From positions 1 through 64,000 of the forward strand of contig JANAVB010012165.1 of assembly GCA_029216955.1 (NCBI GenBank): 64,000 nt of DNA. The letters are read 5' to 3'. This stretch comes from Iris pallida. Its lineage: Eukaryota > Streptophyta > Magnoliopsida > Asparagales > Iridaceae. Of this stretch, positions 1-11,829 are shown piece after piece (positions within the stretch are counted from its first letter, which is position 1; every line of letters begins with the position of its first letter). The notes beneath the pieces are model-generated. The model ran no database searches. It was not told the DNA's origin and saw nothing but the letters and a program-made list of their open reading frames with translations. The position numbers were made by a program, and so were the translations under genes.

Positions 1-1730
1 ATAATATATATTGTGTGTGTGTGTAGAAGTAGATAACCTAATAAGATTTTGGGGTTTGCCTTCTAATGATTAGGTATGGGTGGTTTTCCTATGATACTAA
101 GGTAATGGGGGTATTACCTAAGTATCTACGGTATGGTACCTATATATATATATATATATATCTATTATATAATATATATATATATATATATCTATTATAT
201 ATATAGTAATATAATGGTTCAAAAATCAATCTAAGTATAAGGATGACTGCCTATACCTAAGGTAATAGGATTTACCTATTAGCCTAGGTTATGGTTTACC
301 TACTCTAATAGTGTATTACCTAGGATAGATAGGGTATGTCCCATATGTATAATCTAGGGGTAATAATGGCTAAAGGGTAGCCTTAGGGTAGTAATGACTC
401 GTAAGTGGATAACCTAACCATGGTTGACCAAGGTTGACCAGTTGACCCAAAGGTCAACTGTGAGTCAACACTTAACCTAGATTTGACCTAGATTGCATAT
501 CACACACTAGAAAACCATGCATAACACTGTTAAACCCCATTTAACATATGTATATCTCATCTATAGGTCTGTGACTCAACTTTGAGCCTCGATTCACATT
601 CATTACTCTGGACGACAGGCGAGTACATTCTCTGATAGTTTTCATTATTGATTACCACTATAATTCAAGTACTTAGAAATGTTACTTATGATTCTTGACC
701 TGATGGTGCACGGATTACTATTATCATTGGATCTTCAGTCTTGAGATGTTACCTTAATTCATCAAAATGGTATCGGATGCTGTCCTCGTTGGTATTGGAT
801 AACATTAGATAATATTGGATAACACTGGAATAAATTGGCTAGTAACGTGTCATGGTTGGATCCATTGTATCAGTCGGGATGAGGGAAATACTAGTTATAT
901 ATGTGATCAAGAACTATCGACAAGTAGTATAAATGCTAGCCTTCCTTAGTGTAAATCATTGAATCTCCCAAGCCGATCACATTTCTTATTGATATTCCAA
1001 AACACATTGTCTATTATAGTTTCATACTCAGTTCACCAGTTATGTTGCTCCATCCTTGATATGGTACTTCCTCTTTTATTACATGCTCACACAAATTTAC
1101 ATATTCAGTTTATATTACATGTCTCTTTCCATTATACTATTACCTCAGACATGTTTTTTTATCGTATATAGCATTCTCTTTATCACTGTTTTATAGTTTT
1201 TGTCAATTTAATGGAACTGTTGTTGGCGTTCGTACTTCTCTCCAATCCTGACTGGATAACTATTTTTCAGAGAATTTAGAGGCAGATTGCACAACCTTCT
1301 ACGGGCTGGGATAGATGGTGATTTTGAGCATAACTTGCCTGTGGAGTCGGTGCTCATAGAGGACTCACCGCCAGTAGTGACTTAGTTTTTTTAGGCTTTA
1401 CTGGACTTGTATTCCAGATTTGATACTTTTGATCTGTAGCACTTTATTTGGGAATTGTATTGTCTTTAATTCTTAACTTGTGTGTGTGACTCTGCTAATA
1501 TTTTAGACTATCTATTTCATCTTATCTTCTATCATATTCGTACTTATCTTCCTTTAGATTCATGTGATTGAGTAGGTCATATACATATTCCTCCGTACAG
1601 AGATGATATATTTATATTCTATATTTTTAGATGTTATAGATGACTTATACAGCATTCTACCGCCGACACTGCGGCGTAGGCGGGACGTACCCACGTCCTC
1701 GTGCCCCTAAACAGGGTGCGGGTCGTGACA
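1..1730. mobile_element. 3' part of a large LTR (solo or terminal), start outside window
   Basis: The segment ends in GGGTGCGGGTCGTGACA, the same terminus as the complete solo LTR further right. The last 80 bases of both share the block CCGCCGACACTGCGGCGTAGG. Other shared landmarks are the GAGTACATTCTCTGAT motif near 610 and the TCCTGACTGG motif near 1243. The two copies are related but clearly diverged. The upstream end is missing, so no target duplication can be tested; the bases after it are AGGAG. No coding potential is visible: the one ORF of 70 codons looks accidental. Confidence 0.75.
141..206. repeat. (TA)n microsatellite
   Basis: Two runs of alternating TA are separated by a short TCTATTATATA interruption. 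Simple repeat inside the partial LTR. Confidence 0.9.
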
Positions 1731-1866
1731 AGGAGTCATCCTTTAAAAAAAATACAAATAAGATGAATAGATAGACATAGGTTGCTACTTCTCAGCTAGC
1801 TAGCTGATATTCTCATAAAAATCTAAGATGAGTGGATATAGACCTAGGAGTCATCCTATTTTTTCA
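1731..1866. repeat. Tandemly duplicated target segment (about 115 bp)
   Basis: AGGAGTCATCCT occurs at about 1731 and again at about 1847. The text after the first copy (AATAAGATGAATAGATAGACAT and onward, about 1753-1830) recurs at about 4110-4175, after the next TIR element. The simplest reading is a tandem duplication whose second copy was split by that element. Confidence 0.6.
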
Positions 1867-3307
1867 GAAAATTTTCTGTAGCGAAATTATCTTTCAATAA
1901 TTTAACCAAAACGAAACAAGTATCTAAAATTTACGTAAAACGAAACGTTCAACCAACTATTTTGGCGGAAACAATATTTAAAAATATAAAATATTTGGGT
2001 TAGAAAAAAAATAGGGTATGGTGGATTTCCGCCAACCTGGTTGTCGAAAATTTATCCGCATAAAATTGTTGGAATTGTTTTTGGTTTCGTTTGGTTTGGT
2101 TAGCTTTGGATTGTTTTAGTTTTATTTCGTTTATCTTTTAATTTGATTTGGTTTAATCTTTTAGTTTGTTTTAATCAATTAGCTAATTTGTTGTTGTTTA
2201 TATTATAGATAATAACAAAATATATTAGGTAATACTTTTTATATTAGGTAATACTTTTTATTGACATATATTTATCTGTATTAATATTAAGATTTATGGA
2301 AACATAATTTAAATTTAATTATAATTTCTTATGGATATATGTGAATAAAAGAGAGGGTATTTGGTTATACAAAAGAAAAATAAAATAGAGGGTATATAGT
2401 CATGCGGATGAAAAGGAGAGAAAGTTTAAAATTATAATTTTTGTAATTTTTTAAATTAAAGGGTTGTTGATGGTATACATATGGCTTAGACCGCTCTTTT
2501 TTTGAGCCGTTTCTGAGCCGTATTATATACTAGTAGATATAAATTTGAATATATTAATTTGTATACATTAGTTTGTTATTTTGTATATTAATTCATTGTT
2601 ATCTCTGTATTTATTTGAATACTAATATACTATTGTGTTATTATCTATGTTAAATGTGTTATTATAATAATTAATTAGTTATTAATACAAATATATATTA
2701 ATTATTTATACAAATTAATTTGAATAAATTAATTATTGTATATTTATTAGTATCTATTTATTTGTATATATTTACTTGTATATGTTTTTATTATTTTATA
2801 TATTAATTTATTTTATTTACTTCTATACTAATATATTAGTTTATTATTATATATATTAGTTTGTATATTAATTTTTATTATCTATAGTAATACTTTTATT
2901 TGTATAATATTTTTTTCGTAATACTAATAAATATATGCAAATAAAAGTATTCAAATTAATTTATAAATACAAACACATATTTATTTTTATATATTAATTT
3001 ATATATTAACTAATATAGATAATACCAAAAATCTAACAGTTGATATATAACTATTATATTAAAAATAATACATAATATATTTTGTTATTATCTATATTAT
3101 AAATAATAACAAATTAAAAAATTAATTAAAAGAAAATGAAAGATTAAACCAAATTAAATTAAAAGATAAATCAAACCAAAAATAACCAAACCAAACCAAA
3201 CAAAAAAATCCAAACATTTTATTCTGACAAATTTTTGCCAACTTCTCTTTCCGCCAACCTAGTTGGCGGAAACCCAACTTTAATATTTTATATATTATAA
3301 ATATTTT

Positions 3308-3987
3308 GGCTAAATTATAACTTGATACCCTCAACTATCTAAAATGTTCAACTTAATACCCTCAACTTTGATAGGTACTAACTTAATACCCTCAACTATA
3401 TAATAATTTTATATTGATACCCAAAATTTTTAAAATGACAAAAATATCCCTCCCTCCTCCTTCCCCGCGAGCCCCTCGCCCCATCCCCCACCCCCCCCCC
3501 CCCCCCGCGCCGCCCCCGTGCACCCCTCCCCGTGGCCGTGGCCCCATGCCCCCCCCCGTCTCCGGCTGCTTCCCAAGCGCACGATCCCGCCGCCTTTCGC
3601 AACTCCGGGCAGGCCAACGTGGAGATGGGGGGAGGGGAGTTCGCGAGCTAGAGGGGGAGGGGAGGTCGCCGACGGGAGGGAGGGGTGGGGAGGTCGCCGA
3701 CGGAAGGAAGGGGGCAGGGGGGGAGGTCGTCGGCGGAGGCAGGAGGGGGGAAAAAGGTCGTCGGCGTGGGGTAGGGGGGAAGGTCGTCGACCGGAGGCAG
3801 GAGGGGGGGAGTTCGTCGGCGGGAGAGGAGGGGGGAGGTCGTCGACCGGGGGCAGGAAGGAGGGCGTTGGAGGAGAGGGACAATTTTGTCAAAAAAAATT
3901 TCAGGGTATCAAGTTAACACCTATCAAAGTTGAGGGTATCAATTTCAAAAACTGAAATAGTTGAGGGTATTAAGTTGTAATTTAGCC
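3308..3987. mobile_element. 680-bp non-autonomous Mutator-like element with perfect 9-bp TSD
   Basis: The terminal inverted repeats begin GGCTAAATTATAACTTGATA on the left and match the right end read in reverse with few changes. The exact 9-mer AAATATTTT flanks both sides (3299-3307 and 3988-3996), the target duplication length of Mutator-like elements. The outer 130 bases on each side are AT-rich, while the core is extremely GC-rich and repetitive. It sits inside the right arm of the long-TIR element. Proline/glycine-rich ORFs on both strands of the core follow from base composition and are not called as genes. Confidence 0.85.
3600..3880. repeat. GC-rich minisatellite, GGTCGTCGNCGG-type units
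   Basis: Degenerate units built on GAGGTCGTCG(A/G)CCGGAGGCAGGAGGGG repeat about every 30-50 bases in the core of the small Mutator-like element. A C-run lies just before, at about 3493-3508. Confidence 0.65.
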
Positions 3988-4643
3988 AAATATTTTTTCC
4001 GTCAACACAGCGAAACGTTTTGTTACATGAAAATTGGATAATTGTTTCGTTTTAGATAATTTATTGAAATATAATTTTGTTATAAAATTTTTCTTTTTTT
4101 CATAAAACAAATAAGATGAATAGATAGACATTGTTGCTACTTCTTACCTAGCTAATATTCTCATAAAGATCTTGTCTTGACAACTTTATGATCGTATCAC
4201 TTTATGATCATGTATAATTTTTTTTGAGAAATTTTGAGTGGCACCCCACTTATTTTATGCTTATTTAAGGTACACCCCACAAGTTTACATGAATGTATGA
4301 TAACCCTCCACTTTTGACGGTTTCAGTCCAAAACGAACGGCCAACCCCTTTGACCAATTTTTTTGGACAAAAATACTTTCCTGTCTGTTGTCCTCTTCCC
4401 CGCGTCAACTATTCGTCTCCTGCCGTCATGCTTGGCCCCCCTCCACGGTGCCACCGTACCCCTCCTTCTCGACCTCGTCGCACCCCTCTGGCCATCACCA
4501 CCACCACCACCATCATCACCACCATCAACCATCACCACCACCACCGACCCCCTTCCCCCCTCCCGCTCCGCCTCCCTACCCCCCACGGCCACCGCCGTCG
4601 CCGACGGTGGGGGCTAGGGGGGTGGAGCCGGAGGGGGGAGGGT

Positions 4644-5000
4644 CACTACTAAAATACAGTAATTTGGCGACGGAAGATTAGCGACGGATCGTATCCATCA
4701 GCCATAGCGACGGTCTCGTGACTACCTTATGACGGGCTACCGTCAGAAAGCAATGGATAATTTTTTTAGTTTTTTGCGTCAAAATTAGTCGCACATCTGT
4801 CGCTCATTTGATAAAACTTTAGCGACGGATTCATGTCCGTCGCTAATATGTCACACATTGTGGCGGCAAAATCTAAAAAAATGGCGCACTAAATTAGCGT
4901 CTATCTAGCGACGGACATTCCGTCGGTCATCTAGTGGGTATTTAGCGACTACATACCGACGGATATATCCGTCGGTAATCCGTCGCTAAATACTGTAGCC
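4644..5000. repeat. 5' TIR and subterminal repeats of the CACTA element
   Basis: AGCGACGG and its complement CCGTCGCT (with GTCGGTAAT variants) recur every 15-40 bases in mixed orientation. In En/Spm elements such subterminal motifs are the binding sites of the TnpA protein, and that role is inferred here. Confidence 0.85.
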
Positions 5001-5039
5001 TAACTTAAATTGAACCGACGAAAGAGAATTTTTTATTTC

Positions 5040-5210
5040 CCCCAAAAAGACTCTCTCTCTCTCTTTCCCCTCTCTCTCTCTCTCTCTTTCTCTTCGACTG
5101 GTCACATTCTCCGGCGAAGATCTCTCCGACGGGATATCTCTCTCTCTCAGGTATGCTCTCTCTCTCTCTTCCTCTCTCTCACTCTCTCTCTGTTTAGCAT
5201 AACATATAGG
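5040..5210 (+). repeat. (CT)n-rich leader of the CACTA element
   Basis: Long CTCTCTCT runs with short interruptions lie between the subterminal repeats and the transposase start. This may be the promoter or 5' leader of the transposase transcript. No clear TATA box is visible. Confidence 0.6.
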
Positions 5211-5219
5211 GTTTCGGGT

Positions 5220-5590
5220 TAGTGGGGGGGGTCGGCTGTCGCTGAGGCCGGCGGAGTGGAGGGGAGGAAGTAGGGGCGGGGGGGGAGGTTGTTGAGGGCG
5301 GGGGGCAGGGTAGGGTTTAGGGTTTCAGGGCAGGGATAGGGTTTCGGTTGGGAGGGGTAGGCCGGCTGTCGCGGGGGCCGGCGGTGATGGGGGGAGGGAG
5401 GGGGCGGGGGGTGGATGATGTTGGGTGCGGGATGGGGGGCAGGGGTAGGGTTTAGGGTTTGCTGTCGGGGGTGAGGGGGAGGGGGATGGGTGTTTGCTGT
5501 CGGGGGGGAGGGAGTGGGGTGGGGGTTTGCTGTCTGGGGGGTGTGGGATGGGGAGAGGGGGTTTGTTGTCCGGCGGGATAGGGGCGGGGG
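5220..5590. repeat. G-rich minisatellite, GGGTTTGCTGTC units
   Basis: TTTGCTGTCGGGGG or close variants occur at about 5457, 5491, 5525 and 5560 inside almost pure purine (GGGGAGGG) sequence. The reverse strand has a 251-codon proline-rich ORF that follows from this composition; it is not called as a gene. Confidence 0.65.
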
Positions 5591-6075
5591 TGGGGGGTAT
5601 CGGTGGTTTCGGATCGGACCATTCCTATGAGTATCGGTGGTTTTGAATCGGAGTATCGGATCGGGGGAGGGGGTATAGGTGGTTTCGGATCGGACCAATC
5701 CTATAAGTATCGGATCGGGGGAGGGGGGTATCAGAATCGGAATCGGTATCAGACCGATACTGACCGATACCGGTATAGTTTTGCATGTCCCGTTCTGATA
5801 CTGACCGATACCCGATACTGACCGATACCGATCCGATACTGTCCGATACTGATACAGTTTGGTATATCCCGGTATCGGTATCGGACTATCCCTATGAGTA
5901 TAGGCATCAGGGGTATCGGTAATATCGGTGGTTTCGGATCGGAGTATCAGATTTTTTGGTATCGAAAAACACATAGGTATTAATAAATTATTAATATTAA
6001 TACTTTATTAAAGTATCGGTCGATACCGATACCGATCGGAGTATCAGACTATTCTTATGAGGATAGTTTAAAGTA
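5590..6075. repeat. TATCGG/CCGATA repeat array
   Basis: GTATCGG and GATACCGAT recur dozens of times in both orientations. One longer unit (TATCGGTGGTTTCGGATCGGA) is repeated at about 5597, 5671 and 5917. It lies between the G-rich minisatellite and the transposase start codon. Confidence 0.75.
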
Positions 6076-6134
6076 TCGGGCTATTCTTATGTTTAGTTTG
6101 TCTTACGATACAGATTTTCACATCCAAATCAAGG

Positions 6135-6242
6135 ATGAATCGTTACTTTGTTGATCATACATGGATGTACAAACGGCAACACGAGAGCAGAATTGGTGTT
6201 AGTGACGATTTTCAGGCAGGCGTGGAAGTATTTCTTAAGTAT
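6135..6242 (+). pseudogene. CACTA transposase, N-terminal part (Transpos_assoc domain), split by a solo LTR
   Basis: Thirty-six open codons starting at an ATG read as the first half of the Transpos_assoc domain that begins plant CACTA transposases. The TWMYKR tract and the GV...VFL segment are recognisable. The frame stops at the 5-bp target duplication of the solo LTR and resumes exactly in phase on its other side at 10062, where the domain continues with KCPCVNCHNG. Removing the LTR and one AGTAT copy therefore leaves a continuous domain. No earlier in-frame ATG with supporting similarity is seen. Confidence 0.85.
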
Positions 6243-7129
6243 TGTAACACCCAGTTTTCTATAAGAGGGTAATTTTAAAATTTTGTAATTATAATTATTA
6301 TTTAATGATATTTATTTCATATTAGAATTTTAGTGATTTTTTAATTAATTTTAAACTATTTAAATTCATGACTTGTGATTTTGGTGTTGTGCTAGTGAAT
6401 AGTAGAGACTGCCTACCCTAGAGCCTAGCCATGTGATTAGGGTATTTTTGACATTTTAGGGTTATTTGGATTTATTATAATTTATTTGAATTTATGGGAA
6501 TTTTTAGAATTTATTTTGGAATTGTTTGAATGAGGGTTGACTAGTGTTGACTAAGAGACTAACCTAGTGACTGACCTAGGTTAAGACCACTTGGTTAGGT
6601 TAAGTAAACTTGGTTTGACCTAATTTAGTGAGGGTTAAGTCATTGGAACTTGTTTGGAGAGATTTGGAGTTGATTTGACTAATATGGCTTATGACTTCAT
6701 AAGTCATGATTAATGACTTAGGCTTAATAGCCCATAGGCCCACACCATGAACCAACCCTAACCCTAATCAGCCCATGGCAGCCAACCTAGGGTTTTCTAC
6801 TCTATTTAATGGCTCTCCCATTTGTTCTTGCCTCTTTTATTAATTCCTCCAAGTTTTTGAAGAAAGAGGTAAGAGCCATCTTTCCTAATCCATAACTTTC
6901 CCATTTTAACTCCTTTTTGGCTCAAACCACTTGCATTAGATTCTAATTGTCTCCCTCTTGCTGCTCATGAAGAGTATTCTCAGGCTTGGGGCAATTTGGA
7001 GAGTTGGCTAACAAGAAGAAAACCCCCCTTTTGAAGCTTTTCTTTGGAATTTCAACATATAGGTAACTCTCTTTTTCCTCCACCAAATTTAGTTTTTTTT
7101 GCATGGATAGGAAGCCCTAGGTGTCCCCT

Positions 7130-7810
7130 AGGCGTAGGTATTAGATTTGTGTCGGTTCGTGTCCGTTTGGTGTCCGTATCGGACACGTGTTAATATATAC
7201 GTGTATGTGTTTGTTGAAATGCTCGAATGGATTAAACCTTTGTATTTTCTAAAACAAATTACATATTTGGGAAGCCCTTGATGTGTGTTTTCGAACCCCC
7301 ACTTTCTGAACACGAATTCGTGTCATTTCCGTGTCGGAAATGGCCGTAGACACGCTGCACGATACAGCGCACGGATGCCCTGCTACCCGTGTCCTGTTTC
7401 TCTTTGGACACGCCACGTAGACACCTCATTTTTGACACAGAGGTGGGTGCAATCACTGACAGACCCCCCTCGAGTCCCATGGACTCTCGTGTCGTATCGG
7501 ACACAGAATCCATCATACACTGGTTTTACACTGTTGCACCCGCACAGATTTTAGCTCACTGACACGCATCGTTTGACACGTACAGACGCGACTTGGACAC
7601 GGATCAGGGCGTCGAACCTCTAGCCCTACATACCCCCTAACCCTAGACACGAGTACATGGCCTCTCGATCTCGGTGTCGAGCCCAAATCGATTTGTCATG
7701 GCTACACGAGACAGTCTTAATTTACTAGTTCACTGAGTTACACATGCACAGATTGGACACTTCGTGTCCAGTTTCCTGGACACGAATGGACCCTCCCAGA
7801 CACGAGTACA
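7130..7810. repeat. GGACACG/CGTGTCC motif cluster in the solo LTR
   Basis: GGACACG, GTGTCCG, GACACG and CGTGTC recur through about 680 bases in both orientations without a fixed period. The partial LTR at 1-1730 shows no such cluster. Confidence 0.55.
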
Positions 7811-8939
7811 CATGGGGAATATTCCTATATGCCTGGTAGTTCAAGTTCATTAGGTATTGGTTTTCGAATTGTTGTGATATCCAAATTGGGTTTTTTTGAG
7901 TATTCTGATACCTGCCAGTTCCCTTCCAGTTTTGAATCTCATGAAATGCTGTTTTTATTTTTCAGAGTGTTCAATGCTTAGTTTTACATGGGTTTTTGAT
8001 GTTCATTAGTTTCATTGGACTGTATGTTTGATTGTGAGTTGTGTATCGATATGAGAATGGGGGATAGATATTGCACTGGGCTCAAAATATGACTGGTATA
8101 TGTTGTTTTGATTTCAGAACCATTAATCCATTTTAATCCTATTAAATATTGCTGTGTTCAGTTATTAGATGCTCCCACATAATTGATTGTTTATGCTAGC
8201 TTAACATTTCCATTCATATGGGGTTTTGAATTGGAAATGGGATTTTGGATAGTATGTTGGTTTTCGAATTTGGCAAAAACTGAGATTTCCTGAGAACCTA
8301 AGATTTTTCCCTTTTATTTCCCTTCACAAATTTCTGAACCTTGGCTGAATTCTAATTGAGCTTGTGAACTGATTTTGGGTGTCTTAATGAACTGAGATAA
8401 AGAGTTCTTCAATATATAAACCTGGGATTTGTTTGGACTGTTTTGAACACAACTGGTACATGCTCACTGTTATTAAATTTTTTGGAATTTTTGATTGGTT
8501 AAGGCTGAGTTTAACTGTTTGAATTTGCCTAGATTTGATGTGTGCTTGCTAGAATAGTCTTGGTTAGGATTAGTAAGACTTGTCTGGGTTAGGTTGACCT
8601 AGTTTGACTAGTGTAGTTGACTGGAGTTGACTAGTGTAGTTGACTGGAGTTGACCAAGTGTTGACTTTAGTCTAGTTTGACCTAGACAGCATGTAGATGC
8701 ATTGCAGATTACATTTATCATCCATTGTATACATCTTGACTTGTGTTGCTCTAACTAGGAGTCAGGTACCTCATCTCGGACAGTATATTTACTTCAGACA
8801 TTCAGATACGAGGTGAGTACATTCTCTGATCATTTCATAACTTGCTTAGAATTATATTCCTGCTCTAGTTTACCTTATTTGATGCTGTCACGATATTATC
8901 ACGGATTGGTACTATATGGATCCCTACATGGAGATGTTA

Positions 8940-9260
8940 TCCCTCTCGGGAGCATCGGATACATTGTGTCATGTGTTTCGTGTACATCATGTATTCCTCG
9001 CTCTCATGTTATTCATGTTTCTCATGTGCTTCATGCTCGTTCATGCATGCTCGTGTACTCTCATGTGCTCCCATGAATCGGTCATGTTTCCCATGTATCT
9101 CATGTATAACCTATATTGCATGTGCACTCATTTATGAGCCTTCATGTGAATTTTATATGCACCCATTTATGGGCCCCCATGTGAACTTTATGTGCACTCA
9201 TGTATGAGCTCTCATGTATACTTCATGTGCACCCATCTATGGATTTTATGTGAAAACCAT
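8940..9260. repeat. CATGT-rich degenerate tandem repeat in the solo LTR
   Basis: TCATGTG, CATGTAT and GCACTCATTTATGAGC-like units repeat roughly every 25-30 bases. Small ORFs here are accidental reads of the repeat. Confidence 0.65.
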
Positions 9261-10061
9261 GTACGTAACATAACTTGTTTGGATCCTTGTGTATTGATTG
9301 GGGTACGGAGGAGTATAAATAGTCATGTGAACAATTCCAAAGTAGTATAGCCATGTGCACCTCTTTAGTATAGTCATGTGCAAATCCAGCCGTTCACATG
9401 TCGACTTTGTACTCTAAATCACTAGTCACTGGTAGCTCTCTACTTATAGTAGATATTTCTATTACAGTTCTCTTCCTGTTTACATCATATATTTCTTTCA
9501 GTTTCATGTAGCGTACTCTCTTGCATGTTTATATTCTCTAACCTGTTATGATCTACGTGAGATGTATTGTGCTCGCTCCCGTCCTGACTGGACCTGTTGA
9601 AAATTTTACAGAGGATGATGAGGAACCTTGCACCCCTTACTTTGGAGCTTGCCTAGATGACACTCGCGACCTGGACCCCTGGGGAGGTTCAGGCAGCTGC
9701 TGAGGATGATACCCTTGCTTAGTGTAGATAGCTTAGACTGTTCTTCTTTTCATGTTTAGATGTTGTCCTTATTTTTCAGAGTTGTATATTCTAGAGATAT
9801 TGAGACTGGTAGATATTAACTTATGTTATTTTTTTTTGTTGTACCTCAGTTGAGGATTTCTTATCTATTTCATCGTGCTACATTCTACTTTAGATTGTGA
9901 TTGAGTTGTACCTCTGTGTTTGGCCTCCTTTTGGAGAGTATTTCATGTTAGTTAGTTATAGTTCATGACTTAGAACAGCGTTCTACCGCCGACACTGCGG
10001 CGTAGGCTGGGCGCTGTTACGTACTCGTACCCTCACGGTGGGTGCGGGTCGTGACAAGTAT

Positions 10062-11829
10062 GCCATGAGCAAAGCTCAGTACATGGATGGTAACAAAATC
10101 AAGTGTCCATGTGTTAATTGTCACAATGGGCGTTACGAAGAAGTGGTGACTGTGAGAGATCATTTGACCCGTAAGGGTTTCGTACGTGATTACGGCTTGT
10201 GGTCATCGCAAGGTGAATTATATTCAGAAAGACAGGCGGCGGAAGCTGGTACTTATATTTTTGATGATAATGCTGTAATGGATGTCCTCGAAGACGACGG
10301 ATGCTCTGTTGATTATGGAGACGTGCAGAACCTTGCACGAGATATGGTGTATGATGCGGCAGGGCCTAATTTTGATCCGGAGGATCCTAATCCCGAGGCG
10401 AAGGAGTTCTATGATAGATTTTAGGACACAGATACTCTTCGATATCCTGGTTGTTAGACTCATTTCGTACTGTTAGTGACGATGCGGTTGCTGAACATAA
10501 AGTCTAATTTTAACTTGCCACAATCTTGCTATGATCGGATCACACAACTAATCAACGAGGGGTTACCGAAGGAATCAAAAGAGCTCCCAAAAAAATTCTA
10601 TAAGTCAAAGATGATGGTCCGACAACTGGAACTGGGGTACAAGAAGATAGATTATTGTCGTAACGGATGTATGTTGTACTACAAAGAGAATTACATATTA
10701 GAAAGCTGCAGCTTCTGTAATACGGATCGTTACAAGCCAGTGCAGGAAATAGCAAAGTCAACTAGAAAACGACGTCCTTACAAGTATGTGCATTACTTGT
10801 CGATCACGAAGCGCTTGCAGAGGATGTATATGTCTCTGAATACAGCAGAACACATGACGTGGCACAGCGAAGAACGCATAAAGGACGAAGGAGAATTGTC
10901 ACATCCTTCGGATGGAGAGGCGCGGAAACATTTTAATTTATGTCATCTAGATTTTGCTGCAGAGCCTAGAAATGTACGCCTTGCGCTATGTTCTGATGGC
11001 TTTGCCCCTTTCGGACAGTCGGGATCTTAATACTCATGCTGGCCTGTCATTCTTACCCCTTACAATCTGCCACCATGGATGTGTATGAAGACTCCTTATA
11101 TGTTCTTGACAGCTATCATACCCGGTCGCAAAAATTCGATGAAGAACATTGATATATATTTACAGCCGTTAGTAGATGAGCTGAAACAGCTGTGGGAGAT
11201 CGGCGTCACGACATATGATATTTCCAGGAAACAGAACTTTCAGATGAGAGCTTCACTTTTGTGGACAATCAATAATTTTCCAGCATACGGTATGCTGTCG
11301 GGATGGAGTACGCACGGCAACATGTCTTGTTCGATATGCATAGAAAATAGTAAGGCGGTCCGCCTTAGGCATGGAGAAAAAACTTCTTTCTTTGACTGTC
11401 ACCGTCAATTTCTGCCCGTGAGCCGTCCTTGGCGAAAGAACAAGGATGCGTTCAGATCTGGAAAACAAGAATTTCTTGATCCTCCTGTCAAATTGTCGGG
11501 ATACAATATTTGGGAAGTTGTAAAGGAATTGCCCACCACAATGGAAGATCCATCGAACAATCGTGTCGAAGGGTTCGTTCAAAGCCATAACTGGACCAAA
11601 CGGAGTATTTTCTGAGACTTGCCTTATTGGAAAGATAATCTTAGGGCAACTCAAGTTTAGGGCAAAGCCATAACTTGGCCAGGCTATGTCATTAATGGCT
11701 TCAAGTTTAGGGCAACTCGGCATGCTATAAATGTCAAATTTGTCAATGACAACTTCAGAATTAAGGATTCTGGTGTTTGCATAAGAGGCACCATCTATGA
11801 CGACGAGCCGGACTTTGACTATTATATAG
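10062..11829 (+). pseudogene. CACTA transposase, middle part (Transpos_assoc end, Transposase_21)
   Basis: One reading frame runs throughout. It opens with KCPCVNCHNG, then the KIDYCRNGCMLYYKE and CSFCNTDRYKP segments. The Transposase_21 core follows: LALCSDGFAPFG, WPVILTPYNLPPWMCMK, the IPG...NIDIYLQPLVDEL block, RASLLWTINNFPAYGMLSGWS and SIFxDLPYWKD. In-frame stops at 10422, 10455, 11028, 11613 and 11658 make it a pseudogene. Just after the LPYWKD motif the frame jumps to a DUF4216-like segment (NGFKF, DSGV, DFDYY). The DUF4218 region that normally intervenes is missing, with a repeated AGGGCAACTC at the junction (about 11644 and 11713). The sequence then breaks at the TATAG duplication of E2. 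Confidence 0.88.

Larger units (their letters stand above)
1867..4093. mobile_element. Non-autonomous long-TIR (Mutator-like) element
   Basis: The ends are a long imperfect inverted repeat. The left end starts GAAAATTTTCTGTAGCG, and the right end read in reverse starts GAAAAATTTTATAACAA. The similarity runs for several hundred bases, through a CCGCCAACC block and a TTTGGTTTGGTT block. The flanking 9-mers are ATTTTTTCA (1858-1866) and TTTTTTTCA (4094-4102), one mismatch. Length without the nested insertion is about 1.5 kb. The middle (about 2530-3060) is very AT-rich and has no ORF of note. Long TIRs and a 9-bp duplication point to a MULE; no transposase is present. Confidence 0.7.
6243..10056. 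mobile_element. Complete solo LTR, 3.8 kb, TSD AGTAT
   Basis: It begins TGTAACACCC, ends GGGTGCGGGTCGTGACA, and is flanked by AGTAT on both sides (6238-6242 and 10057-10061). No gag-pol, primer site or second LTR is present, so this is the product of LTR-LTR recombination. The inside is non-coding; the longest ORF is under 90 codons. LTRs of this length with these termini occur in large plant Ty3/gypsy families, but the lineage and strand cannot be fixed from the LTR alone. It is related to the partial LTR at the left edge. Confidence 0.9.

Noticed and set aside
3392..3917. Proline/glycine/arginine-rich ORFs on both strands
   Set aside because: All frames are open because the core is GC-rich repeat; no domain, start context or conservation.
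4293..4681. ORFs rich in histidine and proline at the CACTA left flank
   Set aside because: They read a CCACCATCA simple repeat and run across the CACTA boundary.
5219..5974. 251-codon minus-strand proline-rich ORF
   Set aside because: It is the complement of the G-rich and TATCGG repeats, with no recognisable domain.
10038..10061. Transposase start inside the solo LTR end (MGAGRDKYAM)
   Set aside because: These codons are LTR sequence; the true upstream exon is at 6135-6242, in phase across the insertion.
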